64,000 nucleotides of DNA from Sphingomonas sp. SORGH_AS_0879 (GCF_030819175.1 NZ_JAUTBJ010000002.1:2999001-3063000), one strand, 5' to 3'; positions 1-9,298 are shown, counted from the first letter of the stretch. Made by a program: numbers and translations. Notes: generated from the sequence alone by a model not told the origin.

Positions 1-2203
1 TCTGCGCCGCGCCCGGCTTGTCGATCACGGTCAGGGACGGCGTCGCACTGCCATGCGCGGGCGGTATGGTCGGGGCGGGCGTCGCCGCACCCTGTGCGGT
101 CCATCCGGCCAGCGCCTTTTCCAGCAGCGGCTTCAGGACCGCCATGCTGGTATCCCCCGCGATATACAGCGTCGCACGATCCGGCCGTACATGGCCGCGA
201 TACCATTCGCGCAAGGAAGCGGGATCGATCGCCTCCACCGCCTGGATGTCCGTCGCAACATCCGGCGCGGGGGCGTAGGGATGACCGGTACCGTAAATGG
301 CGTTGAACAGCGCCCGATCGGCGAGCGCGGAATTGTTCGATCGCTGGGCGGCCAGTTGCTCGCCGCGTGCCTTTTTCAACGCTCTGACCGCCTCCGGCGT
401 GATGCCGGGCCGGTTCAGCACATCGCCCAGGAAAGCGACCCCGCCCGCCAGTTGCTTCGTATCCCACCCGATACTCAGATCGGCATGGTCGAGATCGGCG
501 GTCTTGTTGATCCACCCGTTCAGCGTCTCGGCGCGTTCGGCGCGGGAGCGCTGATCCGGGGTGGTGCCATTTCCGGCCAGCAGGTCGAGCGCGACCGGTG
601 CGATCACCCGCGAGGGACCGGCAAGACCCGCATCGTCGAAGCGGAGCAGCGCGCTGTCGGTCATCGCGCCGGGCCGGGGGACCAGCACCACCTTCAACCC
701 GTTCGACAGGCGTGCGCGCTCCACCGCCGGGAACATGATCGGTGCCATTTCGCCCATCGGCGGCGGCCCCTGGGTCAGGTCATAGCCCACCGACGTCGCC
801 TGTGCCATCGGCTTGGGGCGGACGATCAACCGGTAGCCGGGGCGACCATAGACCGCGTCGACCTCACGTCGGACGCTCTCCGGTGTCGCCGTTCGCAGTT
901 CGCGCAAGTAAGTCGCGGCATAGTCGGTATCGTCCGTCTGGTTCACCGCCCGAGCCTGCAGGAACGCCTTGCCCGACGTGCTGTCCTGCAACCCGAACAT
1001 ATATTGCGTGCGTGCCGCCCGTGCGCGTTCCAGCTCATCGGGGGTGGGGCCTTCGGCGACGTAACGGGCGATGACGGCGTCGATCTCCGCCTCGGCGCGG
1101 GAAATCTGGTCGGCCGGGATGCCGTCGACGACGAAGCCCATCCGGCTCGATAGCTGCCCTTCGTTGAAGGTGACGAAGGCGGAACGGGCGATGCCCAGTT
1201 CCTCGATCAAACGCCGGTTGAGCCGCGACCGCGCGCCCGCCGCCATGATCTGTGCGGTCAGGTCTAGCGCGGCGATCGACGGCGAACCCTGTGGCGGCGC
1301 GATATAGGTGGCATAGATGCGACCCTGTGGCACGGACCGGAAGATTTCACGCCGGACCGGCCCGGTCATCGGCGACGTCCGCGTCAGCAGCCGGTCGAGC
1401 GGCTGTCGCGGCGCCAGGCCACCGAAATATTTCTCGACCAGCCGCCTGGCCTCGTCCCCCGTGACATCGCCCGCCAGGATCAGTGTCGCGTTCGACGGGC
1501 CATAATGGGCGTCGAACCACTGACGGGCGATATCCACCGTCACAGCCTCCAGATCGGCATCCTCGCCGATCACGCTGTGGTGATAGGGATGATCCGCCGG
1601 ATACATGTCCGCCAGGGCGATCGCGTCGTCGGTGCCGTCGGGGCGACTGCCGCGCTGGCGCTTCTCGTTCAGCACGACCCCGACCTCGCGCTTCACTCGC
1701 TCAGGCGTCAGCGCTTCGCCGACATAGCCCATGCGGTCGGCTTCGAGGAACAGCACCCGCTCCAGCGCCGCGCGCGGAAACGTCTCGAACAGGGTCGTGG
1801 CGTCCTGATTGGTGCTGGCATTGACGTTGGTCGCACCCAGATCCCGCAGCGAGATGAAGGCGTTCTGATTCCAATGCGCGCTGCCATCGAGCATGAGATG
1901 CTCATACAGGTGAGCGTAGCCATATTGCCCCATCTTTTCGTCCTTTGACCCGACATCATACACCACGGTTGCGGTAATGAGCGGCACGCGCTTGCTGGTC
2001 TGGACGACGACCTTCAGCCCGTTGGGCAGGGTAAAGCGCGTGACGGGGTCACTGATGACGGGCGGCATGACCGCCGGCTTTGGGCGCTGTATCGGCACCG
2101 GTCGGGCCAGAGGAGGCAGATTCTTTCGGACGGGACCATCTACCGTGCCCGTTGAAGACATCGCTATCATCGACAGCGCAACAAATGGAAAGAAGGTCGT
2201 CAT
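1..2203 (-). CDS. M16 (insulinase/pitrilysin) zinc metallopeptidase, 3' end outside the window
   Basis: The reading frame opens at ATG 2203-2201 and stays open to the left edge, so about 734 residues are visible and the C-terminus is missing. The first residues (MTTFFPFVALSMIAMSS) are a plausible short signal peptide, suggesting a periplasmic enzyme. The inverted zinc motif HxxEH is intact as H98-L-Y-E-H102, followed by the family pattern of Asn/Thr-rich strands and 'FETFP'. A second M16-like half begins near residue 505 ('ARLSNGLKVVLVPRPGA'), so this is the two-repeat type of roughly 900-950 residues. It presumably degrades peptides in the periplasm. It is divergently arranged with the MocR-type gene at 2299, leaving a 95-bp intergenic region that could hold both promoters. 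The family call is firm; the substrate is unknown. Confidence 0.9.
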   Translation of the reverse strand, partial: MTTFFPFVALSMIAMSSTGTVDGPVRKNLPPLARPVPIQRPKPAVMPPVISDPVTRFTLPNGLKVVVQTSKRVPLITATVVYDVGSKDEKMGQYGYAHLYEHLMLDGSAHWNQNAFISLRDLGATNVNASTNQDATTLFETFPRAALERVLFLEADRMGYVGEALTPERVKREVGVVLNEKRQRGSRPDGTDDAIALADMYPADHPYHHSVIGEDADLEAVTVDIARQWFDAHYGPSNATLILAGDVTGDEARRLVEKYFGGLAPRQPLDRLLTRTSPMTGPVRREIFRSVPQGRIYATYIAPPQGSPSIAALDLTAQIMAAGARSRLNRRLIEELGIARSAFVTFNEGQLSSRMGFVVDGIPADQISRAEAEIDAVIARYVAEGPTPDELERARAARTQYMFGLQDSTSGKAFLQARAVNQTDDTDYAATYLRELRTATPESVRREVDAVYGRPGYRLIVRPKPMAQATSVGYDLTQGPPPMGEMAPIMFPAVERARLSNGLKVVLVPRPGAMTDSALLRFDDAGLAGPSRVIAPVALDLLAGNGTTPDQRSRAERAETLNGWINKTADLDHADLSIGWDTKQLAGGVAFLGDVLNRPGITPEAVRALKKARGEQLAAQRSNNSALADRALFNAIYGTGHPYAPAPDVATDIQAVEAIDPASLREWYRGHVRPDRATLYIAGDTSMAVLKPLLEKALAGWTAQGAATPAPTIPPAHGSATPSLTVIDKPGAAQ

Positions 2204-2239
2204 CACGTGACATTAGCAATTGCGGCAGCGCTGGCTTCC

Positions 2240-2295
2240 GGACACTGTATGAAAAAACGACCAGCCTGTCCCACTTATTTTATCAGGACACTTTA
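2240..2295. promoter_or_regulatory. Direct repeat GGACACTnTA in the M16/MocR divergent promoter region
   Basis: GGACACTGTA at 2240-2249 and GGACACTTTA at 2286-2295 are direct repeats 46 bp apart start to start, and a TGTCC inverted half lies between them at about 2266-2270. MocR regulators often bind paired direct repeats in the promoter they share with a divergent gene. The location is right for an operator, but no binding evidence exists and 46 bp is not a whole number of helical turns. Confidence 0.35.
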
Positions 2296-2298
2296 GCG

Positions 2299-3693
2299 AT
2301 GAAAGCTGACCCGTCAGGGGCCGAGGGCAACAAGGTACAGCGCATCGTCCAGGCGGTCAGAGACGCAATGGCTGATGGCGGCCTCACACCTGGCCAGCGC
2401 TTGCCCTCGATACGGGGCATGGCCGCCGAGCATGGTGTCAGCCGCGACACCGTACAGCGCGCGTATGACAAGCTGGTGGCCGGTGGAAACATCCATCCGC
2501 GGCGCGGGGCTGGCTTTTACGTCGCCGTCACGACGACGCCACCCACTCGCAACAAAACGCTGCGGACTGTCGACCTCGACGCCTTCCAGCTGATCCATTC
2601 TGATCTGCCGCCCGATCATGTCCCGGGAAGCGGATTGCTGCATCACGATGATGCCTCGGTCGACGAGCTTGCCCGTGTGCTCAAGGGGGCAGCGACCTTA
2701 GGCAAGCGGCTGGGCCGATATGGCGACCCGGCGGGCTATCCGCCGCTCCGCGAGGAGTTGCAGAATAAGCTGCGGATGGAGGGCGTCGATGCTCCGATCG
2801 ATTCGATCATGACGGTTCCGGGCTGCATCGCCGGCTTGACCTTGTTCATCCGCTCGTTCGTGCGGTACCGGACGCCGGTCCTCATCGAGGATCCGTCGTC
2901 CTTCGCGCATGAGGCGGCATTGCTGGCGCAAGGGGCGGAAATCTACCGTATCCCGCGTGAGGCGGACGGTCCGAACCTGGAAGTGCTGCGCCTGATGTGC
3001 GAGCGCCACCGCCCTAAAATGTTTCTGCTGTCATCGCTGCTTCAGAATCCGACGGGCACCAGCATCTCGTTGCACAAGGCACGAAAGCTGCTCGAGATTG
3101 CGGCTGAGTTCGATATGGCGCTGGTCGACGACGCCAGTTACGCCGATTTGGCGCCAGCGACCGATGGTCGCCCTGCGGTGCCCCTGATCCTGCTGGATCA
3201 GTTGGAGCATGTGATCCACATCGGCGGCTGCTCCCAAATCCTCGCGCCGGAGATAGGCGTTGGCTATATCGTTGCGGGTGAACGCTTCATGCCGTTGTTG
3301 CGCGTCTTCCGGCCCGTCCAAGGCCTTGGAAACATGCTGATCCCCGAGCGTGTTCTCTATCGTTTCCTTCACGACGGACTTTATCGCCGACGTTGCGAAC
3401 GGATACGATCCCAGCTGTTGCGCCGTGGCGTCACGCTGCGCCATTTGCTGGCATCAACGCCGGTCAAGCCAGCACAGCCGACGGCGACCGGCGGCACTTT
3501 CCTGTGGGCTAATCTCGGCGAAGGCAATGATTCACGCCATGTCGCCAAACAGATGCTGGCCAAGGGCTATCTAACTGCGCCAGGGTCTCATTTCCTGATG
3601 CCAAAGATGGGCCGACCGTTCATGCGTTTCAACGTTACGACCACCACGCCCGCCGCGATCGACGCACTAGTCGCCTGCCTAACGAACCTATAG
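2299..3693 (+). CDS. MocR-type transcriptional regulator (GntR HTH plus aminotransferase-I domain) without the PLP lysine
   Basis: The protein has 464 residues from ATG 2299; a longer open frame upstream overlaps the divergent promoter and is ignored. A GntR winged helix covers about residues 10-78 ('LPSIRGMAAEHGVSRDTVQRAYDKL'). A class I aminotransferase-like domain follows, with 'QNPTG' at 250-254 and the Asp pair 277-278. At the Schiff-base position, where MocR proteins usually read S-F-S-K, this one reads G-G-C-S-Q with Q313 (codon CAA). It therefore should not form the internal aldimine and may sense a different ligand or none. It probably regulates itself and perhaps the divergent M16 peptidase. 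The target is inferred only from position. Confidence 0.85.
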   Translation: MKADPSGAEGNKVQRIVQAVRDAMADGGLTPGQRLPSIRGMAAEHGVSRDTVQRAYDKLVAGGNIHPRRGAGFYVAVTTTPPTRNKTLRTVDLDAFQLIHSDLPPDHVPGSGLLHHDDASVDELARVLKGAATLGKRLGRYGDPAGYPPLREELQNKLRMEGVDAPIDSIMTVPGCIAGLTLFIRSFVRYRTPVLIEDPSSFAHEAALLAQGAEIYRIPREADGPNLEVLRLMCERHRPKMFLLSSLLQNPTGTSISLHKARKLLEIAAEFDMALVDDASYADLAPATDGRPAVPLILLDQLEHVIHIGGCSQILAPEIGVGYIVAGERFMPLLRVFRPVQGLGNMLIPERVLYRFLHDGLYRRRCERIRSQLLRRGVTLRHLLASTPVKPAQPTATGGTFLWANLGEGNDSRHVAKQMLAKGYLTAPGSHFLMPKMGRPFMRFNVTTTTPAAIDALVACLTNL

Positions 3694-4430
3694 CAGTGTT
3701 TCTGCGATAACAGCTCAGCTTCATCGTTTGATGGTCGCGATCAAAGCGTAGGGCTTAATTTATAAATTACAGGTCAATCAATATAAAAATGCTTAAATGA
3801 CGGACCAAGCGCTCGCTACCGATAATACCAATTTGACTGCGCCATTTATGACAGTCCATGGCGCCTGAAAGAACGTCTGAAATTGAGGACGAATAACGGT
3901 GTAAAAAGGATTTCTTTGCGGGTCATCCCGCCAACCGTGATTAAGCTGAAGTTCACTGGAAGCAAATTATCAATCGCTAGGCGCACGAATATTTCCGCCG
4001 AGGCATCCGCAAAGGTTGGATTGCTCAACATGCGAATGTCGGCTCTTGTCAAAAGCTGACATTTTGTGATTCTTTGAGGAACGACCGCTATGTCCCAGCG
4101 GCGGCCGTCTTCACTCCATTGCGGAGCAGATGAACGAACAAAGGCTGGCGGCGTGGTTCCTGCGACTGATGAGCCGGCTGGATGTCAGGGCACAACGCGA
4201 CCAACGCCGCTTGCAAAACGAAATCAGCGTGCCGTATGTTGTCTCTACGATAGAGGTACACAGGTGGTACAAAGTCGCAAATCTCGGCACGGCTAAGCGT
4301 ATAATAGATAAACCTAATTTTTCTTTATGACGCCTCCCGTAGGGGTCACCATCCTCGCATCGAGGCGCGGAAATCCAGGATTTACGCCAGCTTCACCGTC
4401 CGCAGGTATAGCGAACGGGTATAGAAGCGC
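3694..4430. other. Gene-poor, lower-GC stretch before the recombinase remnant
   Basis: No open frame here has a convincing ribosome binding site, protein-like composition or a recognisable motif. Base composition is clearly more AT-rich than the surrounding genes, as in decayed or acquired DNA. I see no tRNA gene or obvious attachment repeat next to the recombinase. Confidence 0.5.
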
Positions 4431-6198
4431 ATGGTGCAGATGATCACACCCTGGAAACATCCCCAGACCGGCATCTACTATCTCTACAAGGAACTGCCGC
4501 CGCATCTGCGGGGCGAGATGGGCCGGCGTCAGGTCCGGCGCTCGCTCAAGACGCGCGATCCGGCCGAGGCCAAGCGGCTCTTCGTCCTGGCCCATGCCGA
4601 GCTCGAACAGGAGATGGCCGCCGCCGAAGCGCGGATCGCCGCGCAGAAGGTCGCCGACGAAATCTCGCCCGAGCGGGCCAAGATCATCGTCGACGACTTC
4701 ATCCGCGACCGGCATTCGTCGGGTCGATGGTCACGCTGGCCCACGCTGGGCCTCGTCTGGTGGCTGGAGGACACCGCGCGCCGTGTCTTCAACACCGACT
4801 TTCCCCTCGCCGGGCTACCGATGGACGACAGTCCGGAAGCACTGGCTGCGAAGCGTGGCGAGCCTGTGCCCGGCGACTGCTGGCTCGACGTGGTCCGTAT
4901 GTACCCGCCGGCGGAATGGCTGAAAGCCAGCGGCATGGTTCTGGCCGACGTGTTCGAGGACCAGGACCCGCCGATTAAGCGGATCCCGGCCAACGAACTC
5001 CTTATCATGCAGGCGTGGAACGCCCGCGTCCTGGAGGATAATGACCGCCTTCGCGCCGACGTCGCTGCACCCCGCCGCATCGCCGTCAAGCCGCGATTGC
5101 GACCGGACCTCCGCTTCCGCGAGTTGCTGCAGCTGTGGAACAAGGAGAACGCGCCGAGGCCGCAGTCCTATGTCGAGGTGGAGCGCGCGACCGAGGATCT
5201 GATCGACTATCTCGGTGACATCCCGGTCGAATCCTTCACCTCCGATATGCTGATGGACTATCGCGACGAGGCAAAGAATCTGCCCGCGACCATGCCGCGC
5301 GCGGACCGCGCCCTGCCCTTCAACGAGCGCCTGGCGCGCCATGCGCATAGCGGCACGCCGCGCGTCAGTCCGCCGACGCTGAAGAAACGGATCGGATCGA
5401 TCCAGGCGCTGCTCAGCTTCGCGCATCAGCAGCGCTGGATTTCCCAGAACGTCGGTACCGGGGTCAAGATCACCGGCTTCAGCCGTGTGGCGCGCGGTCG
5501 GCGCAGCTTCATGCCCGGCGAACTGGCGCAGCTGTTCGCCTCCGATCTGTTCCTGCGGCCGGAGCGCCTGCTCGACCGCCGCACCGACGTCAGCGACGTG
5601 ACGCTCTACTGGCTGTTCCTGCTCGGCCTCACCTCCGGTGCCCGGCTCGAGGAAGTCGGACAGGCGCGCGTCCAGGACGTGAAGGCCGATGGCGGGATCC
5701 TCTACATCGACATCGACGACCTGATGGATGCCGAGGCCGATCCGAACCTGCCCGAGAAAAGCGTGAAGACCTCGGGCTCGCGGCGGATCATCCCGATCCA
5801 CGAGCATGTCCTGACTGTTTCCGGATCTTCGCCCCAGCACCTTCGGCAAGCTGACCAAGGAGGCCAGCCGCCGGCTCAACCGCTACATCAATGCCGTCGT
5901 CAGTACGGATGCGCGGCTGGTCTTCCACTCGCTGCGCCACCGCTTCAAGGACGAGGGGCGCGGCGCCGATGTGCAGGAGCGCGTGCTCGATCAGCTGTGC
6001 GGCCATGTCCCCGCGACGGTTGGCGGTCGCTACGGTGAAGGCGCCGACCTTCAGGCGCTGAAACGCAGCCTCGATCGACTTCGGTTCGACTCCGTCGATT
6101 GGACCCGACTACGTACGGCAACTGGCACGATCTCCTGGGCTGATGTCGTCCCCGAGATCGTCCTCCGGGTGAAGGCGAACGCGAGGAAGGGCAAATGA
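4431..6198 (+). pseudogene. Tyrosine recombinase (phage/ICE-type integrase), broken by an internal deletion and frameshift
   Basis: Frame 1 runs from ATG 4431 (or 4443) through an N-terminal SAM-like arm and the start of the catalytic domain: 'SGARLEEVG' with the first Arg, and 'KTSGSRRIIPIHEHVL' with the beta-hairpin Lys. At about 5812-5817 the frame changes. The other frame continues from 'LFPDLRPSTFGK' through 'HSLRHRFKDEG' (H-x-x-R), 'CGHVPAT' (His) and 'RYGEG' (nucleophilic Tyr), ending at 6198. Relatives usually have about 20 residues between the 'IPIH..L' and 'LFP.L' motifs. Those residues are missing here, so a short out-of-frame deletion is the likely lesion. All catalytic residues are present but split between frames, so the product should be inactive. 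Confidence 0.85.
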
Positions 6199-6536
6199 GC
6201 GACGATCATCGTAATCGCCTGAGCGTCTATATCGCCTTCGCTGAACCCGGCGGCGAGGTGATTGAGGTCGCCAGCAGCCTGTTGGGCGCCGGCACGGCCG
6301 TGGTCCTCCATGCCGTGACCGAGTGTGGCGTAACGATGCTGACGCTGGGGGACGGTCGCCCCTTCGAGATCGACCTTATCACCGACCCGATACCGATCGA
6401 TGACGGCATCTCGATTTATCCGGATGGCAGCGACGATGCGATCGCCCGAATTGAACGGCGGTTCCTGGCACTACTTTGGCAGAGTAGGTTTGTCGGCGGT
6501 TATCAGCTGCTTATTACAGTGCGGGCAGTGCATTGA
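6195..6536 (+). CDS. Small hypothetical protein whose last codons were replaced by an IS insertion
   Basis: The start codon overlaps the recombinase stop as ATGA, so it was the next gene of that operon. The present frame gives 113 residues, of which about 21 at the C-terminus are read from the IS701-family element. If the element and one copy of its 4-bp duplication are removed, the frame reads through CTG-GCT-CCT-TGA and ends after 93 residues ('RRFLAP'). Only the final two residues and the stop were therefore lost, and the tail is IS-encoded. The protein is acidic with alternating hydrophobic strands. I do not recognise the family. Confidence 0.6.
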   Translation: MSDDHRNRLSVYIAFAEPGGEVIEVASSLLGAGTAVVLHAVTECGVTMLTLGDGRPFEIDLITDPIPIDDGISIYPDGSDDAIARIERRFLALLWQSRFVGGYQLLITVRAVH

Positions 6537-7899
6537 CGGTGGTCGTGCCAGCCAGTCGAGGATCGCCTGCCGGATGGCAGGCAGGGTTGGTTGCGGGGGC
6601 GGTCCTCCGACTCTTTTTTTTCCGTCCCGCAGCTTTGAGGCGGCGGGATTGCAGGAAGGCGTAGGCGAGCATCGTCATCAAGGCATGTCGATGCAACCCC
6701 GGCCATGATCGCCCTTCGAAATGGTCGAGCCCCAGTTCCTCCTTGAGCTGCTGGTGGGCCTGTTCGCAGACCCACCGCGCCTTGATGGCAGCGGCAAGCT
6801 GCCGCAGCGGCGTATCGGGCGGGAGATTGGATACGTAGTATTTGCGCTCGCCGCTCGACCGTCGTTCGCCAACCAGCCAGACTTCCTCACCGGGCATGGC
6901 CTGGACACGGTTGTCAGCCATGCGGTGCCGATGGCCCTCGGCGATCCGGACGCGTCGGGCAGCGAACAGGCAGGTGAGCCGCCCCTTCGTGCCGCGGCGC
7001 CAGGCGACCTTGCGCCACGGCTCGTCGGCAAGCATGTCGGCCACCGATACCGGCGCCCGGTCAGGAATATGATATTTGCGCGGACGTCCGCCTTGAGCCT
7101 GCGGAAAGGTCAGTTCAACATCGGGTGCATAGACGGTCTGCCGGGATGACAGGCCCACCGCCCATGACAATCCCCGCTCGCTCAGCGCCTGGCGGAACGC
7201 CGTTCCCGAGCCGTATCCCGCATCGGCCAGCACGCATCCGAACCGAACGCCCGCGGCCATCACCCGGTCGATCTCGGCGATGGCGATCTCGGGCTTGCTC
7301 ATCGCGGCCTGTCGTCCGGCCGGCACCCGTGCACGCTTCATACGTGCCGGATCGCTCGTCCAGTTCTCCGGCAGGAACAGGCGCAGCCCCACCATCACCG
7401 GCACCTCGCGCGATGCCAGCGTCACTGACACCAGCGACTGGCAGTTCGCGGTCTTGCCCTGCGACGACGCATATTGCGGCGCCACGCCGACCGAGGCGCG
7501 TCCCTTCTTCGGCAGCGCGGTGTCATCGATGACGAGAAAGCCCTTCGCATCGCCGACCAGCAGGTCCGCCTCCGCCAGCAGCCGGCGCTCGAGCGGCGCT
7601 GCGTCCCATGTCCCGCTGGCGATGAAATGGTGCAGCTGGTCGTAGCCGGCATCCTCCGTTCGCGCCGCCAGCGGCTGGATGCTCTTGCGGTCGCCCGGGC
7701 CGATCAGGCCGGCGATGTAGGTCGGACACATCCGCCGCTGCGCCGGGTGCGTCAGCTCGGCGAGAAACGGCGCCAGCCACGTCTCCAGATCTTGCCGCCA
7801 GCTATCCCTCGCAACCATCACGCATCGTCCCGGTCAGCATCTTCATGCCACCGGAATCAACGACGATTCCACCAGTTCCCCTACTCTGCCAAAGTAGTG
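6469..7899 (-). mobile_element. IS701-family insertion sequence, complete, TSD CTGG
   Basis: Perfect 20-bp terminal inverted repeats, CACTACTTTGGCAGAGTAGG, lie at 6469-6488 and (inverted) 7880-7899. CTGG is duplicated at 6465-6468 and 7900-7903, matching the 4-bp duplication expected for this family. The element is 1431 bp long with one transposase gene on the minus strand. The terminal repeat is itself partly palindromic (CTACT...AGTAG). Intact ends, an exact duplication and an intact gene suggest a recent insertion. Confidence 0.92.
6514..7818 (-). CDS. IS701-family transposase (DDE_5 type)
   Basis: About 434 residues from ATG 7818; a GTG one codon earlier is less likely. Conserved features in order are 'DRKSIQPLAAR' near the N-terminus, the first acidic residue in 'VIDDTALPKKG', the second in 'LADAGYGSG', and the catalytic Glu region 'CEQAHQQLKEELGLDHFEGRSW'. 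This order and spacing is typical of IS701-type DDE transposases. The C-terminal tail is basic and proline-rich and runs almost to the left inverted repeat. The frame is intact, so the element could still be mobile. Confidence 0.92.
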   Translation of the reverse strand: MVARDSWRQDLETWLAPFLAELTHPAQRRMCPTYIAGLIGPGDRKSIQPLAARTEDAGYDQLHHFIASGTWDAAPLERRLLAEADLLVGDAKGFLVIDDTALPKKGRASVGVAPQYASSQGKTANCQSLVSVTLASREVPVMVGLRLFLPENWTSDPARMKRARVPAGRQAAMSKPEIAIAEIDRVMAAGVRFGCVLADAGYGSGTAFRQALSERGLSWAVGLSSRQTVYAPDVELTFPQAQGGRPRKYHIPDRAPVSVADMLADEPWRKVAWRRGTKGRLTCLFAARRVRIAEGHRHRMADNRVQAMPGEEVWLVGERRSSGERKYYVSNLPPDTPLRQLAAAIKARWVCEQAHQQLKEELGLDHFEGRSWPGLHRHALMTMLAYAFLQSRRLKAAGRKKKSRRTAPATNPACHPAGDPRLAGTTTVNALPAL

Positions 7900-7920
7900 C
7901 TGGCTCCTTGACTCAAAGGT

Positions 7921-8085
7921 GTGGCGGCCACAACATCAGTGACACAGTCGCCATACCGCATCTTTGCTGGTCTCAAGCGTCTTTTGCGTTCCCTTGCCAA
8001 TCTGCGGCAGGCAGTAGAGGAAGCGGCATTTGGTCACGTCCGGAAAGAAGCCGAGTTAAGCGCTAGTAGTGATGTGGCATGGTAA
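7921..8085 (+). CDS. Small hypothetical protein (54 residues, GTG start)
   Basis: GTG at 7921 follows 'tgactcaaag', 12 bp after the stop the previous gene had before the IS701 insertion. The peptide (first residues VAATTSVTQSPYRIFAGLK) is basic and helical in its middle ('RLLRSLANLRQAVEEAAFGHVRKEAE') and ends at TAA 8083-8085. The spacing suggests it was the third gene of a recombinase-hypothetical-hypothetical operon, now separated by the IS. I do not recognise it. The reading rests only on start spacing and protein-like composition. Confidence 0.4.
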   Translation: MAATTSVTQSPYRIFAGLKRLLRSLANLRQAVEEAAFGHVRKEAELSASSDVAW

Positions 8086-8142
8086 GTAGAGGGTCACTTG
8101 CCCTGAACCGCGCGAGATTTGTCGGAAACCCCAACCCCTGAG

Positions 8143-9298
8143 AGGATTCCTCTGCGAAACGGCTCATTTGTGACAGAGGATCTGGGCGAGGCTTTCGCTG
8201 CAGGGATCCGGTACGGGCCTTGGTCAGCTTTGGCTGGCCGGTTTGGAGGGGCAGGATCGCCCCGGCTCAGCCAGCGGCAAGGATGGCGGCGCGTCTGAGA
8301 TTGTAGATGGTGGCAAAGGCGAGGAAGTCTGCGGCGTTCCGCTCGATCGACAGGCATCTGGTGCGCGCCTTGCCGTAGAGGCGCTTCATGGCGCTGAAGA
8401 CCGCCTCGACAGGGGCGCGCCGTCTGGCGATGAGGTGGTTGCGCCGGGCCTGCCAGCGCGGCAGCTTTGGCATGTAGCGGTGCCGGCGATGCATGATGCG
8501 ATCCTTGATCCCGGCCGCCTTCAGGGCCTTGCGACGCGCCTGGCCCTCATAGGCCCGGTCGGCATAGACCGCGCCTTCGTCGCCGCAGACCAGCGCGTCG
8601 GCCCGTTCGACATCCTGGACCCTGGCCGAGGTGAAGGCCAGCTTGCGGATCAGGCCCGAGCCCTCGTCCATGCCGATAGGGAAGCGGTAGCCGAACACCG
8701 GCTTGCCGTCCTTGCGCGTCCAGTCGGCACCCGGCTCCTGGGGGTGCGGATCACCCGGCGCGATCCCGTCCCCGCGCGGGGGCTTGCGGGTCGCCTTGAC
8801 CACCGAGGCATCAAGGATCGTCCCCCGCCGCAGCACCAGCCCCTGCGCATCCAGCTGCCGGTTGATCTCGGCAAAGCAGCGCTCCAGCACGTCCCCCGCC
8901 GCCGCCGCCGCGCGAAACCGGCACAGAGTCGTCTCGTCCGGCGTGCCGCCATCCAGCGCAAAGCCGCAGAACCGCCGGAACGACAGCCGGTCGAGCAGCG
9001 CCTCCTCCAGCCCGGGGTCCGACGGATCATACAACGCCTGCAGATACAGCGCCTTGACCATCGCCAGCGGCGCATAGGGCGGTCGACCCGTCCGACCCGG
9101 CCGCAGCGGCGACACCAGCGGCTCCAGCCGGCTCCAGTCGATCAGCCGCTCGATCCCCGACAGCTTCGCATTCGATCCCAAGCGCGGATCCATCAACGCT
9201 TCCACCAGCGATCGCTGCTCGACCATCACCATGCCCTCCTGCCCGCACAGTGAATCACTCAACCATCCTCATTGCCAGACGTTTCGCAGAGGAATCCT
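8143..9298 (-). mobile_element. IS5-family insertion sequence, complete
   Basis: Perfect 19-bp terminal inverted repeats, AGGATTCCTCTGCGAAACG, lie at 8143-8161 and (inverted) 9280-9298. The flanks repeat GAG (8140-8142 and 9299-9301). Because the outermost A/T of the repeat is ambiguous, the duplication could also be read as TGAGA. The element is about 1156 bp with one minus-strand transposase gene. It sits inside an inverted repeat (ACCCCAAC at 8128-8135, GTTGGGGT at 9318-9325) that would form one hairpin if the element were removed. Confidence 0.88.
8267..9226 (-). CDS. IS5-family transposase (DDE_Tnp_1)
   Basis: 319 residues from ATG 9226, chosen because AGGAGGG lies about 8 nt upstream; the ATG two codons earlier is too close to that site. 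The N-terminal domain contains 'GRTGRPPYAPLAMVKALYLQ' and 'LSFRRFCGFALDGGTPDETTLCRFR'. The DDE residues lie in 'GTILDASVVKA' (first Asp), 'VYADRAYEG' (second Asp) and the C-terminal 'RRAPVEAVFSAMKRLYG' (Glu). The frame is intact and fills the element between its inverted repeats, so the copy may be active. Confidence 0.92.
   Translation of the reverse strand: MVEQRSLVEALMDPRLGSNAKLSGIERLIDWSRLEPLVSPLRPGRTGRPPYAPLAMVKALYLQALYDPSDPGLEEALLDRLSFRRFCGFALDGGTPDETTLCRFRAAAAAGDVLERCFAEINRQLDAQGLVLRRGTILDASVVKATRKPPRGDGIAPGDPHPQEPGADWTRKDGKPVFGYRFPIGMDEGSGLIRKLAFTSARVQDVERADALVCGDEGAVYADRAYEGQARRKALKAAGIKDRIMHRRHRYMPKLPRWQARRNHLIARRRAPVEAVFSAMKRLYGKARTRCLSIERNAADFLAFATIYNLRRAAILAAG

Noticed and set aside
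53..1153. Long plus-strand open frames across the first 2 kb
   Set aside because: They are antisense shadows of the M16 peptidase, rich in Arg/His/Gln, with no ribosome binding site or family motif.
3846..4330. Short frames (60-70 residues) before the recombinase remnant
   Set aside because: No ribosome binding site, no coupling to neighbours and non-protein-like composition.
8243..9253. 336-residue plus-strand frame opposite the IS5 transposase
   Set aside because: Antisense shadow; the minus strand carries all DDE motifs and fills the element.
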